Below are positions 7,028 through 15,000 of a stretch of DNA of 32,127 nucleotides, in pieces. The notes below the pieces were generated by a model that worked only from the letters and a program-made list of their open reading frames with translations, did no database searches and was not told the DNA's origin. Numbering within the stretch: the stretch's first letter is position 1; each line of letters starts with the position of its first letter. The stretch lies in the NCBI RefSeq assembly GCF_009677585.1, contig NZ_WKYV01000041.1, positions 1-32,127 on the forward strand, given 5' to 3'. The translations under genes were made by a program, and so were the position numbers. The stretch comes from Lactonifactor sp. BIOML-A5 (GTDB lineage Bacteria > Bacillota > Clostridia > Lachnospirales > Lachnospiraceae).

Positions 7028-8515
7028 TTACTTTTGTGTATCTGTTAACAGATTATCCAGCTTTTCCAACATTTCTCTGACGTCCATTTTATTCACTAAC
7101 AAATAATTATTATGATTATCAATAGTTAAATAAAAATTACTGTCATAAGCATAATAGGCTACGTCTGTCTCTTCACCACTATCTTTGTCATAAAACTTTA
7201 TCGTCAGTTCGGGTTTTGAAGCTACTTCCGGCATACTGTCAAGTCTGCTGTTTGATTCCATACCGGATACTTTTTCATAAAAAGCCAGAAACTCTGCAGA
7301 GTCTATTTCCTGATCATTCATATAGTATTTCAGCTCTGTTTTCTGCTCTTCCTCGTCCTCAGTATTGTCTTCTTCAGAGGACTCTACTTCCACTGATTTA
7401 CTCACCACTGTATAGACCGTTTGATCTTTTACAACCTCAAGTTTCGATAAATCGGCAAAGGATACTTTGTTAACATAAGTATCTAAGTAAGGAGTAATAT
7501 CATCATCTAACAGGGTATTCAGTTCCTCTGCACTTATAGTATAAATCCCCTGTACTCCCTCAGTTTTTACATAGTAGTTACCGCTCTCATCTTTTTTTCC
7601 CACGGATATTACCAACTGTCTGTCTACAGTTGTCTCCTGACTATCTCCGGATGTACCACTATCTTCAGAGGATTCTTCGCTGCTCTCATCTTGTACTGTC
7701 TCTGTATAATCTGCTGTAATTACCGCAGTGGGATTTGTAAGTCCGTATTGTTCCAGACTATCTTCCTTGTAGTTAACATAACTAGTAAAAGAAAGACTGG
7801 AAAGCTTTGTAAATGTATTAGAAACTGCATCACTTGCAGCTGGTTTTGTGGTTCCGTCCCAGCCGGTTACCGTCCACCCTGTCTTCGAATTACTGTCTTC
7901 ATTAAGCACAAATTGGCCGTCCTCTTTATCTATCCTATACTTGGTTATACTAGAGCTTGTGATAGCAGGAAATGAAGCCTTCTCGGCAAGATCATACAGT
8001 CCGCAGAGAAAAGACGTTTTCAGCTCTGAATCTATAAGATATACCCTGTCACTTGCATCATTAAGATACATATAGCAGCCTGATACCACTGTATTATCAT
8101 CTCCAATATAGAAGGAAGTCTTCTCGCCATCCGTACCAGTAACAATAATACTTGTCTGGGGATCCTCCAGCCCATATTCCCCCAGATTTTCCGGCTCTTC
8201 AATCGTCCGCAAGGCCTGCACATCACTTAACTTTGACAGTAAGTCAGATAAGGACGGCTGATCTACAGGAAAATTCTTATCTGCTTCTAAATACCATATA
8301 TTGTCTTCTTGGATAAAAGTCAGCATGTTATCCTTTGCACCAAAAGATACAGAGGCCATATCGGCTTCTTCCAGCGCCGCCACAGAGGAGGTTTTTACCT
8401 CCTCCTCAGTGTCCTCCCCATCCTTATTTCCGGAATGCAGCATTAGATACAAAAGGACAAGTAGAACTAATAGTACAATTCCTGCAATTAACGTTATCCC
8501 TTTTTTTCCTCTCAT
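7028..8515 (-). CDS. DUF4340 protein of a Gld-type ABC system
   Basis: 495 residues from the ATG at 8515. That codon overlaps the stop of the upstream gene (TGATG) and has AAGGAG nine bases before it; the open frame extends 28 codons further upstream but into the neighbouring gene. One N-terminal membrane segment (about residues 5-25, ITLIAGIVLLVLLVLLYLML) anchors a large, presumably extracytoplasmic, acidic domain made of repeated beta-rich units, with LREIEEPENLGEYGL-like and YGLTNPTAVI segments that recall DUF4340 repeats. Serine/glutamate-rich low-complexity stretches occur near the middle. It is the last gene of the ATPase-permease-GldG-like set, so it is probably an accessory surface component of that transporter. 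The substrate is unknown. Confidence 0.82.
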   Translation of the reverse strand: MRGKKGITLIAGIVLLVLLVLLYLMLHSGNKDGEDTEEEVKTSSVAALEEADMASVSFGAKDNMLTFIQEDNIWYLEADKNFPVDQPSLSDLLSKLSDVQALRTIEEPENLGEYGLEDPQTSIIVTGTDGEKTSFYIGDDNTVVSGCYMYLNDASDRVYLIDSELKTSFLCGLYDLAEKASFPAITSSSITKYRIDKEDGQFVLNEDSNSKTGWTVTGWDGTTKPAASDAVSNTFTKLSSLSFTSYVNYKEDSLEQYGLTNPTAVITADYTETVQDESSEESSEDSGTSGDSQETTVDRQLVISVGKKDESGNYYVKTEGVQGIYTISAEELNTLLDDDITPYLDTYVNKVSFADLSKLEVVKDQTVYTVVSKSVEVESSEEDNTEDEEEQKTELKYYMNDQEIDSAEFLAFYEKVSGMESNSRLDSMPEVASKPELTIKFYDKDSGEETDVAYYAYDSNFYLTIDNHNNYLLVNKMDVREMLEKLDNLLTDTQK

Positions 8516-9966
8516 CACTGTTTTCTCCTTTTTAACCAGATACCGCCTCCCAGAAGTAATACAGCAACAGGCAGTACGCCGATGCAGAAAATACTCCAAA
8601 AGCTGCTGTCAGCCGCGGAAATAGTTAAGTTACTTAATTCCATAGATTTCACAGGGACAGAAACTCCTTCTGTATGCTCACACATCCATCCCAAAGAGTC
8701 AGTGATTAGCTGAAAATTGCTTCCGGATACCATCTGGTTTGTCTGATCACTAAAAAGACTTTCCGATGAAAAATATACAATCTGTGTTTCTTTCCCTTCC
8801 CCTACAGACTCTGTAATTGATACTCCCAGATTAAAGGGGCCGCTGATATCTCCCTCTTCCTTTTCCAGGGTAGAACTTTCTACATTTACCTTAGAGTATG
8901 CGTTATCTGAAGTAGTAAGAAGATTTTCAATTTTTAGACTGTCTCTGTAATTATCCAGGGTCTGAATTCCCTGAGCAACCGGCATTAATATATAATTGTT
9001 TCCGGACGACAATTCTGAGGTTATGTCTGTACTTTCAATGTTAGGAAGAATATAAGTAGGATTATTGGAAATATAATGATTCTGATCTCCTTCAAGTACA
9101 ATCCCATCACAGGTTTTTACTCCGTAATTCTCAAGAACTGATGCAAAATTAGGCATTTTCTCCGACGAATAACTAGATACAATGAGAGCCTTGCCTCCCC
9201 CTTCCAGATAACTGATAATCTTATCTGCTTCCTCCTCTGAAATATCTTTTGCAGGTGCAAGGATACAGATTGCATCTGCATCTTCCGGCACTGCATCTTC
9301 GGTTAACAGATTAAGATCAGCAATAGTAATATTCTGCTTTGCAATGGCATCCTTCAGGTTTGTACTTATGGCTGCCTCCTCATGCCCCTGAAGTACATAC
9401 ATAGTAGGAAGATCTTCAGATGTCACATAGTCTATGGCACTTGTGATCTGGCCTTCCCCGTCAAACCCGGTCACCTGTGAAGAATAGGTAGTATAATCAA
9501 TATCACTCTCATACATGGTATTGTAGCTGACAACCTTATTTCTATCTCCGCATACAACTATAATGCTGTTATCGCTCACCTCATCCTGAGTATATTGTGA
9601 CGTGAAGTTAGGGTATAGCGCCGGATCCTTCTTTTCCACCTTGATGTGACTGCTTTCATCCTTATATCTCTCCAGCAGTCTCTCGATATCACTGCTCTCT
9701 CTACCATCCTGTACAATATAATATAAGGTTACGTCCTCCTTTAACTCTCTGAGAACTTTTTTCGTCTGATCTCCAATGGTATACAATTTTTGCTCACTTA
9801 AATCTAACTCTCTGTATTGTGCCGGAATCTCCTGTACCACCAGATTCAAAACAACAATAACAGCGATAATCACTGCTGTAATTCCAATGCTGTAAGATCC
9901 ATTTTTAATGTTTTTCCTATTTTTCTTTCTGTTATTAAAATACTCTTTACAATTGATTTTCTTCAT
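8515..9966 (-). CDS. GldG-family ABC transport auxiliary protein
   Basis: 483 residues, with a membrane segment at about 25-46 and another at the extreme C-terminus (about 455-477, followed by KRRKQ). The large domain between them begins with LDLSEQKLYTIGDQTKKVLRELKEDVTLYYIVQ, which is typical of the GldG/IFT52-like family of uncharacterised ABC transport proteins. It is co-transcribed with its permease, 11 bp downstream of it, and overlaps the DUF4340 gene by one base. In Bacteroidetes GldG works with GldA and GldF in gliding. In Firmicutes the homologous set has no known motility role, and the substrate is unknown. Confidence 0.85.
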   Translation of the reverse strand: MKKINCKEYFNNRKKNRKNIKNGSYSIGITAVIIAVIVVLNLVVQEIPAQYRELDLSEQKLYTIGDQTKKVLRELKEDVTLYYIVQDGRESSDIERLLERYKDESSHIKVEKKDPALYPNFTSQYTQDEVSDNSIIVVCGDRNKVVSYNTMYESDIDYTTYSSQVTGFDGEGQITSAIDYVTSEDLPTMYVLQGHEEAAISTNLKDAIAKQNITIADLNLLTEDAVPEDADAICILAPAKDISEEEADKIISYLEGGGKALIVSSYSSEKMPNFASVLENYGVKTCDGIVLEGDQNHYISNNPTYILPNIESTDITSELSSGNNYILMPVAQGIQTLDNYRDSLKIENLLTTSDNAYSKVNVESSTLEKEEGDISGPFNLGVSITESVGEGKETQIVYFSSESLFSDQTNQMVSGSNFQLITDSLGWMCEHTEGVSVPVKSMELSNLTISAADSSFWSIFCIGVLPVAVLLLGGGIWLKRRKQ

Positions 9967-9977
9967 TCCTTCACCCC

Positions 9978-10841
9978 CTAGCTCCAGCGTCTCTTCTGTA
10001 TTGACTGAACAGTGAGGAACACAAAAATCAGTATGATGGATAACATATAAACAATGCCGGATAAATCAAGTATACCTCCAACAAAGCCATCAAAATGTCC
10101 TGTTATATTAAATATTTCCATAAACTTCTGAATCGCTCCTTCAAAAAGGGATGATTTCCACAGAAACAGCCCAAAGGTGGCACCTGCCATTATTATACCG
10201 GCGATAGAAGTTACCAAAGTGTCTTTTGTCATTCTATAAATAATCAGACAGATAATTACCGCCGCAATAAGAATAGATACCAGAGAGGCGGACGCTGTCT
10301 GGGCTATAAAAGACTCTATCCCCTGTATCACATTACAGACAAATAATACTGCAAATGTCAGGACTGCTGCTATAATTTGACTCTCTGTTATGGAGGAGAT
10401 GAATAATCCAACTGCAATATTCCCACATCCCATTAAAAAAAATCCAAAAATTGCCGTATATGCCATAGGATAAGATATTGTCCCATATTTCCCCATAATC
10501 AGAGGATAGGTACATATAATAGCCATAGGTATGAATAAAATGGTTACCATTCCCAGGTATTTGCCGCATACAATTTTCCATACAGACACTGGGGCAGTAA
10601 ACAATAGCTGATCTGTTTTTTGTTTTTTCTCTTCAGCAAGTATACGCATGGTAAGTACAGGCGTAATAATCAGAAATACAAAGCTTACTGCACTTAAAGT
10701 CACTCCAAATTCAGGGTAAGCCGACGTCAGATTATAAGCTGTAAAATATACTCCTACTATAGCCAGAACAAATGCTATAAATACATACCCAATCATAGAG
10801 GTCAGGTATCCCCTTAATTCCTTTTTATAAACTGCTAACAT
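9978..10841 (-). CDS. ABC-2 type permease (GldF-like)
   Basis: 287 residues with six hydrophobic segments in the ABC-2 pattern. It opens MLAVYKKELRGYLTSMIGYVF, contains ILAEEKKQKTDQLLFTAPVS at about 68-87 between the first two pairs of helices (the usual cytoplasmic coupling region), and ends in a basic tail. It forms the membrane channel for the ATPase encoded just upstream, whose gene it overlaps by 17 bp. ATG is preceded by AAGGAGG. The GldF/NosY-like assignment comes from this motif order plus the neighbours. Confidence 0.9.
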   Translation of the reverse strand: MLAVYKKELRGYLTSMIGYVFIAFVLAIVGVYFTAYNLTSAYPEFGVTLSAVSFVFLIITPVLTMRILAEEKKQKTDQLLFTAPVSVWKIVCGKYLGMVTILFIPMAIICTYPLIMGKYGTISYPMAYTAIFGFFLMGCGNIAVGLFISSITESQIIAAVLTFAVLFVCNVIQGIESFIAQTASASLVSILIAAVIICLIIYRMTKDTLVTSIAGIIMAGATFGLFLWKSSLFEGAIQKFMEIFNITGHFDGFVGGILDLSGIVYMLSIILIFVFLTVQSIQKRRWS

Positions 10842-11784
10842 TTTCTTCCTCCTTGTCGTCTGTCAATTTTAAGAATACATCCTCCAGTGACATATTTGTG
10901 GACTGCATCTTTAGAATCGGACACTTTCCGTCGGCAAGGGCAAAGAAAATATTTTCCCGTATATCCTCCTGTCCGTTGGTCTTTATGGTTATTTCATGTG
11001 CATTTTCTATAGGCGAATTGTGAAAGACTGCATCCTCGATGTGCTCTACGAGATCCAACGCCTTCCTTATATCTTCTTCCTGCCCTTTTACAGTAAGCTC
11101 CAGAGAATTGGATCCCAGCATCAGTTTACTTAGATTATCCGGCGTATCACTGGCCACTAATTTTCCATGATCTATAATAAGTACATAATCGCACACGGCG
11201 CTTACTTCTGATAAAATATGTGAACTTAATATAACCGTATGTCTCTTACTCAAACCTTTAATCAAATCACGAATCTCTATAATCTGTTTGGGATCCAGTC
11301 CAACCGTAGGCTCATCCAGTATAATTATCTCCGGATATCCAAGAAGAGCCTGGGCCAGTCCTACACGCTGCTTATAACCTTTTGAAAGATTTCTTATCAG
11401 CCTGTGATTCATATCCTCCATCTTTGTCTGTGAGATTACATTGCAAATTTCCTTCTCCCGCTCCCCTTTTGGTATTTTTTTCAGTTCAGCCGCAAAGGAC
11501 AGGTATTCCCACACCGTCATCTCAGGATATATGGGGGGGATCTCCGGCAGATATCCTATACACTTTTTTGCCTTTTCAGGTTCCTCAAAAATATTATAGC
11601 CATTAATGTAGACTTCACCCTCTGTAGATGCAATATAGCCGGTTATCATATTCATGGTTGTGGACTTTCCGGCCCCATTTGGACCAAGGAAGCCGTAGAT
11701 CTTGCCCTGTTCAACCGTAAAGTTAAGGTGATCTACCGCTGTCTGCTGGCCATATTTTTTTACCAGGTTTCTTACTTCTATCAA
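10825..11784 (-). CDS. ABC transporter ATP-binding protein (GldA/CcmA-like)
   Basis: 319 residues. Walker A GPNGAGKST (34-42), the Q-loop region YLPEIPPIYPEMTVWEY, signature LSKGYKQRVGLAQAL, Walker B IIILDEPTVGLDP and the H-loop LSSHILSEV are all intact. A C-terminal extension of about 100 residues is usual for ABC-2 partners. The start is TTG at 11784, with AAAGGAGGG about six bases before it; no ATG is available nearby. It heads the four-gene operon and lies downstream of the fold-back element, which ends about 130 bp from this start. Confidence 0.93.
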   Translation of the reverse strand: MIEVRNLVKKYGQQTAVDHLNFTVEQGKIYGFLGPNGAGKSTTMNMITGYIASTEGEVYINGYNIFEEPEKAKKCIGYLPEIPPIYPEMTVWEYLSFAAELKKIPKGEREKEICNVISQTKMEDMNHRLIRNLSKGYKQRVGLAQALLGYPEIIILDEPTVGLDPKQIIEIRDLIKGLSKRHTVILSSHILSEVSAVCDYVLIIDHGKLVASDTPDNLSKLMLGSNSLELTVKGQEEDIRKALDLVEHIEDAVFHNSPIENAHEITIKTNGQEDIRENIFFALADGKCPILKMQSTNMSLEDVFLKLTDDKEEENVSSL

Positions 11785-11914
11785 AATTTTCCCTCCTTTA
11801 ATTTGTTAGCCATTTATAATTTTATTTACATTGTGTGATGGAAATTAGGAAAAATTGTGATAATTATGTGAAAAGTTTGTGTGCAGAGAAATGTATGTTT
11901 GAAGCAGAGGAGAC

Positions 11915-12166
11915 GGAAAAGAACTGGTTCCCCTGGGATATTGAAGGCCATAGGAGGGGGTGAGGGCAGGTATAGATGACCATTCGAGGCTGCGCTTGCC
12001 TCAGCTAACTGCCTGGCCGCTCACTAAGAAGCTCAGGATAGCCTTCGCTTCTAAATGATCGCCGGCAGTGGATCTTCTGCTCGCTCCGCTTAACCTCATG
12101 GTCATCTATACCTGCCCTCACCCCCTCCTATGGCCTTCAATATCCCAGGGGAACCAGTTCTTTTCC
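11915..12166. repeat. 252-bp fold-back element with 69-bp perfect arms
   Basis: Bases 11915-11983 are the exact reverse complement of 12098-12166: 69 of 69 pairs. Skipping TC at 11984-11985, GAGG (11986-11989) and CCTC (12094-12097) add four more pairs. The 114-nt apical part is itself structured: hairpin GAGGC/GCCTC (11986-12002), stem ACTGCC-T-GGC with GCCGGCAGT (12008-12017 with 12061-12069) and, inside it, hairpin 12027-12052. The base composition is more GC-rich than the flanks. No flanking target-site duplication is visible and no protein is encoded. It could be a MITE-like mobile element, a structured RNA at the 3' end of the rsmG transcript, or a very strong terminator. Confidence 0.9.
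12027..12052 (-). ncRNA. Hairpin with tandem G-A mismatches inside the fold-back loop
   Basis: Read on the minus strand this is AGAAGC-GA-AGG-CTAT-CCT-GA-GCTTCT: two short helices separated by a symmetric GA/GA internal loop. Tandem sheared G-A pairs stabilise RNA helices, whereas the plus strand would have unfavourable UC/UC mismatches. This suggests that, if the element acts as RNA, the minus strand (the direction of rsmG) is the functional one. It is a structural reading only; no known RNA family is recognised. Confidence 0.4.
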
Positions 12167-12248
12167 TGGCTGATACAAAATTCACGTATAGAAATAGCGG
12201 TAAAGTATTAAATTTTACAGATCTTGTACATTCATGGTATTCATAGAA

Positions 12249-12971
12249 TCACATGATAGGCTCCCTGGTTGGGAGGCCGGCTTTTCGGGGATATTTCTTG
12301 GGGGTTGGCGTTTGTTTTATAATTTTTATGAGAGAGCGGGTGATGCCGCTGTTCATTAGAGGAAAGGTCGCCGGGGGAGCCTGACAGCCGCCCAGGGTTT
12401 TTATGGCTTTTTGGGCCTGTGTCAGTTCTTCCTCAATGGTTCCTGACTTGTAGGAAATGAAGCATCCCCCAGGTTTAACATAAGGCATACAGTATTCGGT
12501 GAGGGATGCAAGATTTGCTACAGCCCGGGATACGCTTACATCATAGGAGTCTCTGTGCTCCGGTTTTCTGGCTATATCCTCTGCACGGCCATGTACTGCC
12601 GTTATCCCCTCCAAGCCTAACTGTCCGATGACCTCATTCAGAAAATTAATCCTTTTATTTAAGGAATCCAGGAGGGTTACCTTAATGTGAGGGAATGCTA
12701 TCTTTATGGGGAGCCCCGGAAATCCAGCACCAGTACCCACATCAATGAGAGAACTTACCTGAGACAGATCGATCACTCTTGTAACAGCCAGACTATCTGC
12801 AAAATGCTTTAACAATACATCTTCCCACTGGGTGATGCCAGTTAGATTCATTACCTTATTCCACTCAACTAACAGTTCATAATATCGGATGAACTGCTGC
12901 CTCTGCCTCTCAGACAATTCCAGACGGAACTCTTTGCAGCACTGTTCTAATATTGATAAATTATAATCCAT
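12249..12971 (-). CDS. rsmG: 16S rRNA (guanine-527-N7)-methyltransferase RsmG (GidB)
   Basis: 240 residues, usual size. An N-terminal helical region (LLVEWNKVMNLTGI at about 33-46) precedes the SAM-binding motif LIDVGTGAGFPGLP (75-88), followed by the acidic loop VTLLDSLNKRINFLN and the SRAVANLASLTEY segment, all characteristic of RsmG. It methylates G527 of 16S rRNA; loss gives low-level streptomycin resistance in other bacteria. CAGGAG lies eight bases before ATG. It is the last gene after mnmE and mnmG, separated from mnmG by 124 bp that carry DnaA boxes, and the fold-back element follows 82 bp after its stop. Confidence 0.95.
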   Translation of the reverse strand: MDYNLSILEQCCKEFRLELSERQRQQFIRYYELLVEWNKVMNLTGITQWEDVLLKHFADSLAVTRVIDLSQVSSLIDVGTGAGFPGLPIKIAFPHIKVTLLDSLNKRINFLNEVIGQLGLEGITAVHGRAEDIARKPEHRDSYDVSVSRAVANLASLTEYCMPYVKPGGCFISYKSGTIEEELTQAQKAIKTLGGCQAPPATFPLMNSGITRSLIKIIKQTPTPKKYPRKAGLPTREPIM

Positions 12972-13025
12972 TTTATTCTCCTGATCTTTACTGTTTTACA
13001 CAAAATTTATTTCCATAGACAAGAG

Positions 13026-13054
13026 TTATCCACATAATTATTTTTTTATACACA
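13026..13054 (+). other. Two DnaA boxes between mnmG and rsmG
   Basis: TTATCCACA at 13026-13034 and TTATACACA at 13046-13054 both match TTATNCACA exactly, in the same orientation and 20 bp apart. A third, TTTTACACA at 12994-13002, has one mismatch. Just beyond lies AGATGT-GG-ACATCT (13056-13069), a perfect short dyad. They sit in the only real gap of the mnmE-mnmG-rsmG run, about 6.7 kb from the dnaA-proximal origin. Confidence 0.65.
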
Positions 13055-13095
13055 CAGATGTGGACATCTCACCCAGATTTATCTTGCCAGGTGGA

Positions 13096-14982
13096 TCATC
13101 TCTGGTTATATTTATACTGTTCCAAATACACTAGGAGGACAGATATATCTGCCGGTGAGACTCCTGATATTCTGGATGCCTGGCCTATAGAGACAGGACG
13201 GTACAATTTTAATTTCTGTTTTGCTTCTATTCGAAGTCCTCCCACAGCATCATAATCTATTTCTTCCGGTATTTTTTTTGATTCCAGCTTTTTAAACTGC
13301 TCTACCTGTTTTAACTGCCTGCGGATGTATCCGTCATATTTAATATTAATATTCACCTGCTCTGCCACATCCCAGGGAAGCCGGGGCCTTTCAGGATCAA
13401 CAGGAGCCAAAAGCTCATAAGAAAGTTCAGGCCTTCGTATTAATTCTGCCAGGGTTGTCCCTGTTTTAAGAGGGGTGCTTCCATAGGATTCCAATAATTC
13501 CTGCACTTGTCTGGATGCACCTATATTTCTGTGCTCTACACGCTTGATTTCCGCCTCTATCTGCTCTTCCTTTAACACCAGCCTGTCATACTCTGCCTGT
13601 TCTATAAGACCCGCCTCAAATCCTCTTTTACGGAGCCTCAGATCCGCATTATCCTGCCTGAGAAGAAGTCTGTATTCTGCCCTGCTTGTCATCATACGAT
13701 AGGGCTCATGATTCTCCTTTGTGACCAGATCATCAATCAGCACACCGATGTAGGACTCTGATCTGTCCAGAACCATCATCTCTCTGCCTTTTATCTTTAA
13801 CGCAGCATTTATTCCTGCCACCAATCCCTGTGCCGCAGCTTCCTCATACCCGGAACTGCCGTTAAACTGTCCCCCGCTGAACAGACCTCTTATGTTCTTG
13901 AACTCCAGAGTAGGATTCAGCTGCCTTGGATTAATACAATCATATTCAATCGCATAGGCATTCCTAACTATTTTCGCATTTTCCAGTCCTTTTACAGACC
14001 GGTACATTGCCTGCTGGACATCCTCCGGCAGGGAACTGGACATTCCTCCCACATACATTTCAGTAGTGTACAGCCCCTCAGGTTCTATAAATACCTGATG
14101 CCTGTTTTTATCAGCAAACTTTACCACCTTATCTTCTATAGACGGGCAGTATCTGGGGCCGGTACCCTCTATCATCCCGGAGAACAAAGGGGATCGATCC
14201 AGGTTTTCCTTTATAATTTCATGGGTTTTCTCGTTGGTATATGTCAGCCAGCAGGAAACCTGCTCTATCTGGACATCCTCCGGATTCGTGGAAAAGGAAA
14301 ACGGCACAACCTTTTCATCCCCCAACTGTTCTTCCATTTGAGAATAGTCTATACTTCTGCCATCAATTCTGGCAGGAGTCCCTGTTTTAAACCGGAACAT
14401 TTCCACACCAAGCTTTTTCAGAGAATCCGTAAGATAATTAGCAGCCTGCAGTCCATTAGGTCCTGTATAGGTGCTCACATCCCCATAGATACATCTGGCC
14501 TTTAGATATGTGCCTGTACAGAGAATCACTGCTTTTGCCATATAGGACGCCCCCGAAAACGTCTTGACTCCTCTGATGGCTCCGTCTTCGGCGAGCAGCT
14601 CTGTAACTTCCGCCTGCCTGACAGTCAGATGCTCCGTATGTTCCAGAACCTCTCGCATAGTCTTGCTGTAATTCTGCTTGTCTGCCTGAGCCCGGAGAGA
14701 ATGCACTGCGGGGCCTTTTGATACATTCAGCATCTTAGACTGAATAAACGTCTTGTCTATAATCTTCCCCATCTCTCCTCCCAGGGCATCAATTTCTCTT
14801 ACCAGATGTCCTTTAGAGCTCCCCCCAATATTGGGATTGCAGGGCATAAGGGCAATGCTGTCCACGCTCACAGTAAACATAATGGTCTCCATCCCAAGCC
14901 TGGCACTGGCCAAAGCAGCCTCACATCCTGCATGCCCCGCTCCCACTACCACCACATCATAATTTTCTATTAAAGTATTCAT
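13096..14982 (-). CDS. mnmG: tRNA uridine-5-carboxymethylaminomethyl modification enzyme MnmG (GidA)
   Basis: 628 residues, the full family length. The N-terminal FAD-binding Rossmann motif [14 protein letters not shown] (10-23) is followed by [22 protein letters not shown], the GidA signature, and later by [19 protein letters not shown]. The C-terminal helical domain, ending in [20 protein letters not shown], is the MnmE-interaction part. With MnmE it installs the cmnm5 (or nm5) group on wobble U34 of several tRNAs using FAD and methylene-tetrahydrofolate. ATG follows AGGAG, 18 bp after the mnmE stop, so the two partners are co-transcribed. Confidence 0.97.
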   Translation of the reverse strand: MNTLIENYDVVVVGAGHAGCEAALASARLGMETIMFTVSVDSIALMPCNPNIGGSSKGHLVREIDALGGEMGKIIDKTFIQSKMLNVSKGPAVHSLRAQADKQNYSKTMREVLEHTEHLTVRQAEVTELLAEDGAIRGVKTFSGASYMAKAVILCTGTYLKARCIYGDVSTYTGPNGLQAANYLTDSLKKLGVEMFRFKTGTPARIDGRSIDYSQMEEQLGDEKVVPFSFSTNPEDVQIEQVSCWLTYTNEKTHEIIKENLDRSPLFSGMIEGTGPRYCPSIEDKVVKFADKNRHQVFIEPEGLYTTEMYVGGMSSSLPEDVQQAMYRSVKGLENAKIVRNAYAIEYDCINPRQLNPTLEFKNIRGLFSGGQFNGSSGYEEAAAQGLVAGINAALKIKGREMMVLDRSESYIGVLIDDLVTKENHEPYRMMTSRAEYRLLLRQDNADLRLRKRGFEAGLIEQAEYDRLVLKEEQIEAEIKRVEHRNIGASRQVQELLESYGSTPLKTGTTLAELIRRPELSYELLAPVDPERPRLPWDVAEQVNINIKYDGYIRRQLKQVEQFKKLESKKIPEEIDYDAVGGLRIEAKQKLKLYRPVSIGQASRISGVSPADISVLLVYLEQYKYNQR

Positions 14983-15000
14983 TCCTTATCGCTCCTGTTT

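Larger units (their letters stand above)
11785..12248. other. Non-coding gap between rsmG and the ABC operon
   Basis: This 464-bp gap holds no credible gene. It is dominated by the fold-back element at 11915-12166. The remainder (11785-11914 and 12167-12248) is AT-rich and probably holds the promoter and leader of the ABC operon, but no convincing -35/-10 pair was found. Confidence 0.7.

Noticed and set aside
8516..8599. Longer N-terminus of the DUF4340 protein
   Set aside because: The extension lies in the previous gene and lacks a ribosome binding site; the TGATG overlap with AAGGAG upstream fixes the start at 8515.
11905..12176. Insertion sequence with target-site duplication
   Set aside because: The bases next to the arms (GGAGAC on the left, TGGCTG on the right) do not repeat and no transposase is encoded; a mobile origin remains possible but unproven.
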